Below are positions 7,474-10,598 of a stretch of DNA of 10,598 bases, piece after piece. The stretch covers positions 1 to 10,598 of the forward strand of contig JAQGIN010000026.1 in the NCBI GenBank assembly GCA_028291125.1. The letters are read 5' to 3'. The notes below the pieces were generated by a model, which did not search any database, had not been told where the DNA came from, and saw nothing but the letters and a program-made list of their open reading frames with translations. Origin of the DNA: Caulobacter sp. GTDB taxonomy: Bacteria; Pseudomonadota; Alphaproteobacteria; Caulobacterales; Caulobacteraceae. Every line of letters begins with the position of its first letter. Within the stretch, counting starts at the first letter, position 1. The position numbers and the translations under genes were made by a program.

Positions 7474-8871
7474 CTAGTCTCTCCCCAGCCGCCAGGCCGC
7501 CGCCCAGCCGATCAGGGCCAGCGGGACGAAAGCCGCGAACAGCCAGAAGCCGGCGGTGCGGCCCATCGCCGGGTCGATGCCGCCGGCGAAGCCCAGGACG
7601 TTGGCCAGGGCCCCGGCCGCCGCAGCGCCGGCGGCGCCGCCGATCAACTGGGTGGTGGGCACCGCCGCCGAGGCCAGGGCCTGCTCGTGGTCCGGCGCGC
7701 CGGCGATGACCCGCCGGGCCAGGAACGCCCAGCACAGGCCAAAGCCGGCCCCCAGGACCAGCATCGACATGGTCACGCCGATCAGCGCGCCATGGGCCAT
7801 CTCCACCGCGCCCCAGGCGACGCCCAGCAGGATGACGCTGGCCCCGCCGCGGATGGCCAGGCCCTCGTGGCGGCGCGGCAGGCCCGAGACCGCCAGGGCG
7901 CACAGCGTCCAGCCGGCGGCGATGGCCCCGATCACATAGCCGGCCAGCAGCGGGCTGGCTCCGTGCAGGGCCTGCAGGAAGGCCGGGCCATAGACGGTGA
8001 AGCCGATGGCGGCGGCCTCGCAGGCGAAGATCACCAGCAAGCCGAGGCCCGTGGCGGTGGTCAGATCGCCGGCCGATCCCGGCAGCAGGCGGTTGCGCGA
8101 CCGGCCGTTGATCAGCAGCAGGGCCGCCAGGGCCAGGACGCCGAACAGGGCGCAGAGCCCGACGGTCAGAGCGCCGTGGGTGACGCCGGCGGCGGCGATC
8201 AGCGACACCCCGATGGTCAGCAGGGCCAGCTGCCGCTTGGGGATGGCGCCGCCCTGCGGCGCGCGCGGCGCGGCCGGCACCATGACCAGCACGGCGGCGA
8301 TGAAGATCAGGGCCTGGGCGAAGAACAGCCAGAACGCTCCGCGCCAGAAGCCGGCCTGGGCGAACAGCCCGCCCGACAGCGGTCCCAGCAGCGTCGCCGC
8401 GCCCCACACCCCGGCGATGGCGCCATAGACCCGCGGCCACAGGCTTTCCGGGAACAGGGCGGTGATGGCCACGTAGCAGAGGGCGACGATCGCCCCGGCT
8501 CCCAGGCCCTGGACCAGGCGGCCGGCGACGAAGGTCAGGAACTCCGGGGCCAGGGCGCTGGCGGCGCAGCCGACGGCGTAGGCCACCCCCGCCAGGGCGG
8601 TGGCGCGGCGCAGGCCGAACCGGATCGACAGCTTGCCGGCGCAGGCCCCGGCCAGGATCGAGCCCAGCAGGAAGGCGGCCACCGACCAGCCGAAATACTG
8701 GTAGCCGCCGATCTCGCGGGCGACGCTGGGCATGATGGTGACGGTCACCAGGGTGTCGGCGGCGTTCAGCCAGACGCCCAGGCACAGCAGGGCGAAGCGC
8801 GGCGCCAGGTCGCGGTCGAGCAGGGCGCGCCAGCCGGGCGCGGCGGGGGGCGGGGTCTTGGCGGTCGACAT
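7474..8871 (-). CDS. MFS exporter, DHA2-like (probable drug/H+ antiporter)
   Basis: A 465-residue inner-membrane transporter with roughly 14 hydrophobic segments, as in the DHA2 group. Helix 1 contains AADTLVTVTIMPSVARE, like motif D1 of 14-helix exporters. GKLSIRFGLRR at 79-89 is motif A between helices 2 and 3. GAATLLGPLSGG at 157-168 is the antiporter motif C. Proton-driven export of small molecules is likely; the substrate is unknown. A much longer frame runs upstream, but that part is low-complexity and overlaps the extensin-like gene on the other strand. The ATG at 8869-8871 places a short polar tail before helix 1. No clear ribosome site precedes it. The gene diverges from the extensin-like gene across 72 bp, and no TetR or MarR regulator is seen beside it. 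Confidence 0.9.
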   Translation of the reverse strand: MSTAKTPPPAAPGWRALLDRDLAPRFALLCLGVWLNAADTLVTVTIMPSVAREIGGYQYFGWSVAAFLLGSILAGACAGKLSIRFGLRRATALAGVAYAVGCAASALAPEFLTFVAGRLVQGLGAGAIVALCYVAITALFPESLWPRVYGAIAGVWGAATLLGPLSGGLFAQAGFWRGAFWLFFAQALIFIAAVLVMVPAAPRAPQGGAIPKRQLALLTIGVSLIAAAGVTHGALTVGLCALFGVLALAALLLINGRSRNRLLPGSAGDLTTATGLGLLVIFACEAAAIGFTVYGPAFLQALHGASPLLAGYVIGAIAAGWTLCALAVSGLPRRHEGLAIRGGASVILLGVAWGAVEMAHGALIGVTMSMLVLGAGFGLCWAFLARRVIAGAPDHEQALASAAVPTTQLIGGAAGAAAAGALANVLGFAGGIDPAMGRTAGFWLFAAFVPLALIGWAAAWRLGRD

Positions 8872-8943
8872 GGCGGCGTAGATGCACGCGCGGGGCGCTC
8901 GGGCCAAGTCTGAACCGTCGCCGTCCGCCGCCGTTTCGTCGAG

Positions 8944-9657
8944 GTGAAGCCGCCATCGCCCTCCGCCCTGGCGCTCGCCGACCTCGGTGGGCTGCTGCTC
9001 GACCTGCTGCTGGCAGGGCTGATCCTGTTCGCCTTCGTCGACCGCGCCGCGCCGCCGCAGGACCTGCCGTGGAAGCCGTTCTCGCTGAACCAGCCGATCG
9101 GCCTGGCCACGGCCGGCAAGCTTGCCCGCATCGAAGCCGACCCGGCCGCCTGCCGCGCCGCCCTGGCCGAGGGCGGTGTCGTCTTCGTCGAGGCCGAGGC
9201 GCGGGAGAGCGGCTTCTGCTCGACGGCCAATAGCGTGCGGGCGCGGGGCGCTCTGGTCCCGGCGGCGCCGGTGATGACCTGTCCGCTGGCCCTGGGCTAC
9301 GCGCTGTGGGAGCGGCAGGTGCTGAGACCGGCGGCGCGCGACGTCCTGGGGACCCGCTTGGTCCGCGTCGACCATTTCGGGACCTATGCCTGCCGCACCC
9401 TCTATGGCCGGCCCGGCGAGCGGCCTAGCCAGCACGCCCGCGCCAACGCCCTCGACGTCGCCGGCTTCCGCTTCGCCGACGGCCGGCGGGCCACCGTGGT
9501 CGGCGACTTCCGGCGCGACACCGAGGAAGGTCGCTTCGTGCGCGCCGCCCGCGACGGGGCCTGCGGGGTGTTCGGCGCGGTGCTCAGCCCCGACTACAAC
9601 GACGCCCACGCCGACCACCTGCACCTCGACCAGAGCCCGTACCGGCTCTGCCGCTAG
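8944..9657 (+). CDS. Extensin-like family protein (putative zinc peptidase fold, envelope)
   Basis: A 237-residue bacterial extensin-like C-terminal domain protein. A membrane anchor or uncleaved signal (about 13-33, LGGLLLDLLLAGLILFAF) precedes a domain with six cysteines at 70, 92, 113, 150, 207 and 236, so it probably acts outside the inner membrane. The family resembles LAS-type peptidoglycan peptidases. SQHARANALDVAGF supplies H164 and D171, and NDAHADHLHLD supplies H225 and H227 as likely metal ligands. A cell-wall hydrolase role is therefore plausible but unproven. The start is a GTG at 8944 with only a weak GAG before it; a stop at 8911 closes the frame upstream, so little alternative exists. 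Its stop codon interleaves with that of the convergent AlkA gene. Confidence 0.85.
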   Translation: MKPPSPSALALADLGGLLLDLLLAGLILFAFVDRAAPPQDLPWKPFSLNQPIGLATAGKLARIEADPAACRAALAEGGVVFVEAEARESGFCSTANSVRARGALVPAAPVMTCPLALGYALWERQVLRPAARDVLGTRLVRVDHFGTYACRTLYGRPGERPSQHARANALDVAGFRFADGRRATVVGDFRRDTEEGRFVRAARDGACGVFGAVLSPDYNDAHADHLHLDQSPYRLCR

Positions 9658-10598
9658 GTCGGCGCGTGCGAGGCCCACAGGTGCTGGGCGGCGTAGGCCC
9701 GCCACGGCCGCCAGCGCTCGGCCTGGGCCAGCAACTCGGCCGGCGAGGGTCGGCGTCCGTCGGTGTCCGCCAGGGCCCGCAGCAGGCCGATGTCGGCGGC
9801 GGGAAAGGCGTCCGGCTCGCGCAGCTGGCGCATGGCGATGTACTGCGCCGTCCACTCGCCGACGCCGGGCAAACTCCGGAGTTGATCAATGGCCTCGTCG
9901 ATGCCGCGTCGAGGCCCGAACAGGTTCGGGTCGGCGACAATGGCGGCGGCCAGGGCCGACAGCGTCCGGGCCCGCGTCGCCGGCATGCCCAGCGCGGCGA
10001 TGTCGGCCTGCGCCAGCTGTTCCGGACGCGGGAAGACGTGGGTCAGGCCGGGGAAGGCGTTGGCGGTCGGGGCCAGCGGTCGGCCGTAGGTCCGGGTCAG
10101 CCGGCCGGCCAGGTTGATCGCGGCGACCACGGTGATCTGCTGGCCCAACACCGCCCGCACCGCCAGCTCGAAGCCGTCCCAGGCGCCCGGCACGCGCAGG
10201 CCCGGCCGGGCGGCGACCAGCGCCGCCAGTAGCGGGTCCTCGGAAAGATGCGCCTCGATGACCTCGGGATCGGCCGCCAGGTCGAACACCCGTCGCAGCC
10301 GGGCGATGATCGACGGCAGGGCCGATAGCTTGGGAAAGCGGACGGTGGCCTCGAGCGCCGCGCCGCGGGTCGGGCGGACCCGCACCGAGCCTTGCGCGCC
10401 GTCGATCTCGATGCTGCGGAAATAGGCGTCGCCTTCGACGATCTCGACGCCGGGAATGGCCCGCATCGCCAGGAAGGCGATCATCGAGCCCCAGTCATAG
10501 GGCGGGCGATAGCGCAGCAGCACCGTCACCTCGCCGCCGGGCGGGGCGCTGACCCCCAGCCCTCGGCGCAGGGCGCTGGGCGGCCGCTGGAACAGCTT
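9654..10598 (-). CDS. alkA: Ada-AlkA type fusion, C-terminal part (3-methyladenine DNA glycosylase II)
   Basis: This protein removes alkylated bases from DNA. The visible 314 residues hold an AlkA N-terminal domain (begins near residue 29, RYRPPYDWGSMIAFLAMRAI) and a HhH-GPD glycosylase domain: the hairpin LPGVGEWTAQY at about 243-253, the catalytic aspartate in FPAADIGLL (about 269), and the RWRPWRAYAAQHLW close seen in AlkA. The frame stays open to the window edge. The first 23 residues (KLFQRPPSALRRG and a linker) look like the end of an AraC-type DNA-binding domain, as in Ada-AlkA fusions. A GTG at 10527-10529 could mimic a start, but the frame continues past it. The N-terminal zinc and HTH parts lie outside the window. 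If this is an Ada fusion, it probably controls its own expression. Confidence 0.9.
   Translation of the reverse strand, partial: KLFQRPPSALRRGLGVSAPPGGEVTVLLRYRPPYDWGSMIAFLAMRAIPGVEIVEGDAYFRSIEIDGAQGSVRVRPTRGAALEATVRFPKLSALPSIIARLRRVFDLAADPEVIEAHLSEDPLLAALVAARPGLRVPGAWDGFELAVRAVLGQQITVVAAINLAGRLTRTYGRPLAPTANAFPGLTHVFPRPEQLAQADIAALGMPATRARTLSALAAAIVADPNLFGPRRGIDEAIDQLRSLPGVGEWTAQYIAMRQLREPDAFPAADIGLLRALADTDGRRPSPAELLAQAERWRPWRAYAAQHLWASHAPT

Noticed and set aside
7412..8956. Alternative long minus frame and a + strand frame (7687-8913) over the MFS gene
   Set aside because: Both are Arg/Pro or Gln/Gly-rich shadows; only the frame ending at 7474 gives membrane helices and MFS motifs.
8872..9855. 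N-terminal extension of the MFS frame
   Set aside because: Low-complexity translation that lies antisense to the extensin-like gene; the MFS fold is complete from 8871.

Overview
The window is high-GC DNA with dense alpha-proteobacterial gene content. Two intergenic inverted-repeat families resemble those I associate with Caulobacter genomes, and the two signature enzymes of the ethylmalonyl-CoA pathway are present. Caulobacter or a close relative is the best guess. This rests on pattern memory; I could not run a search.

Layout. Positions 1-156 hold the 3' end of an unrecognised + strand gene. It converges on ccr (crotonyl-CoA carboxylase/reductase, minus, 178-1455). A 356-bp intergenic stretch (1456-1811) carries the ccr promoter region, a 17-bp dyad and a perfect 27-bp inverted repeat. 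Next is a minus-strand pair with a GTGA overlap: an ATP-grasp ligase (2828-3784), then a luciferase-like flavin monooxygenase (1812-2831, GTG start). A 218-bp divergent region (3785-4002) contains a roughly 106-bp imperfect inverted repeat and leads into ecm (ethylmalonyl-CoA mutase, plus, 4003-5991). Right behind ecm is a compact MntA/HepT-type toxin-antitoxin module (6019-6658). Then come a secreted six-cysteine protein (minus), a DHA2-like MFS exporter (minus), a divergent membrane-anchored extensin-like protein (plus, 8944-9657), and the C-terminal part of an Ada-AlkA type alkylation-repair fusion (minus, 9654-10598, running off the window).

How the genes work together. Ccr makes (2S)-ethylmalonyl-CoA from crotonyl-CoA, CO2 and NADPH. 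After epimerisation, the B12 enzyme Ecm converts it to methylsuccinyl-CoA, so ccr and ecm are two committed steps of acetyl-CoA assimilation without isocitrate lyase. The ATP-grasp/flavin monooxygenase pair lies between them, is translationally coupled, and has no function I can name. It is the best candidate here for an undescribed small system. The genes right of 6000 look like unrelated accessory or housekeeping functions: toxin-antitoxin, efflux, cell envelope and DNA repair.
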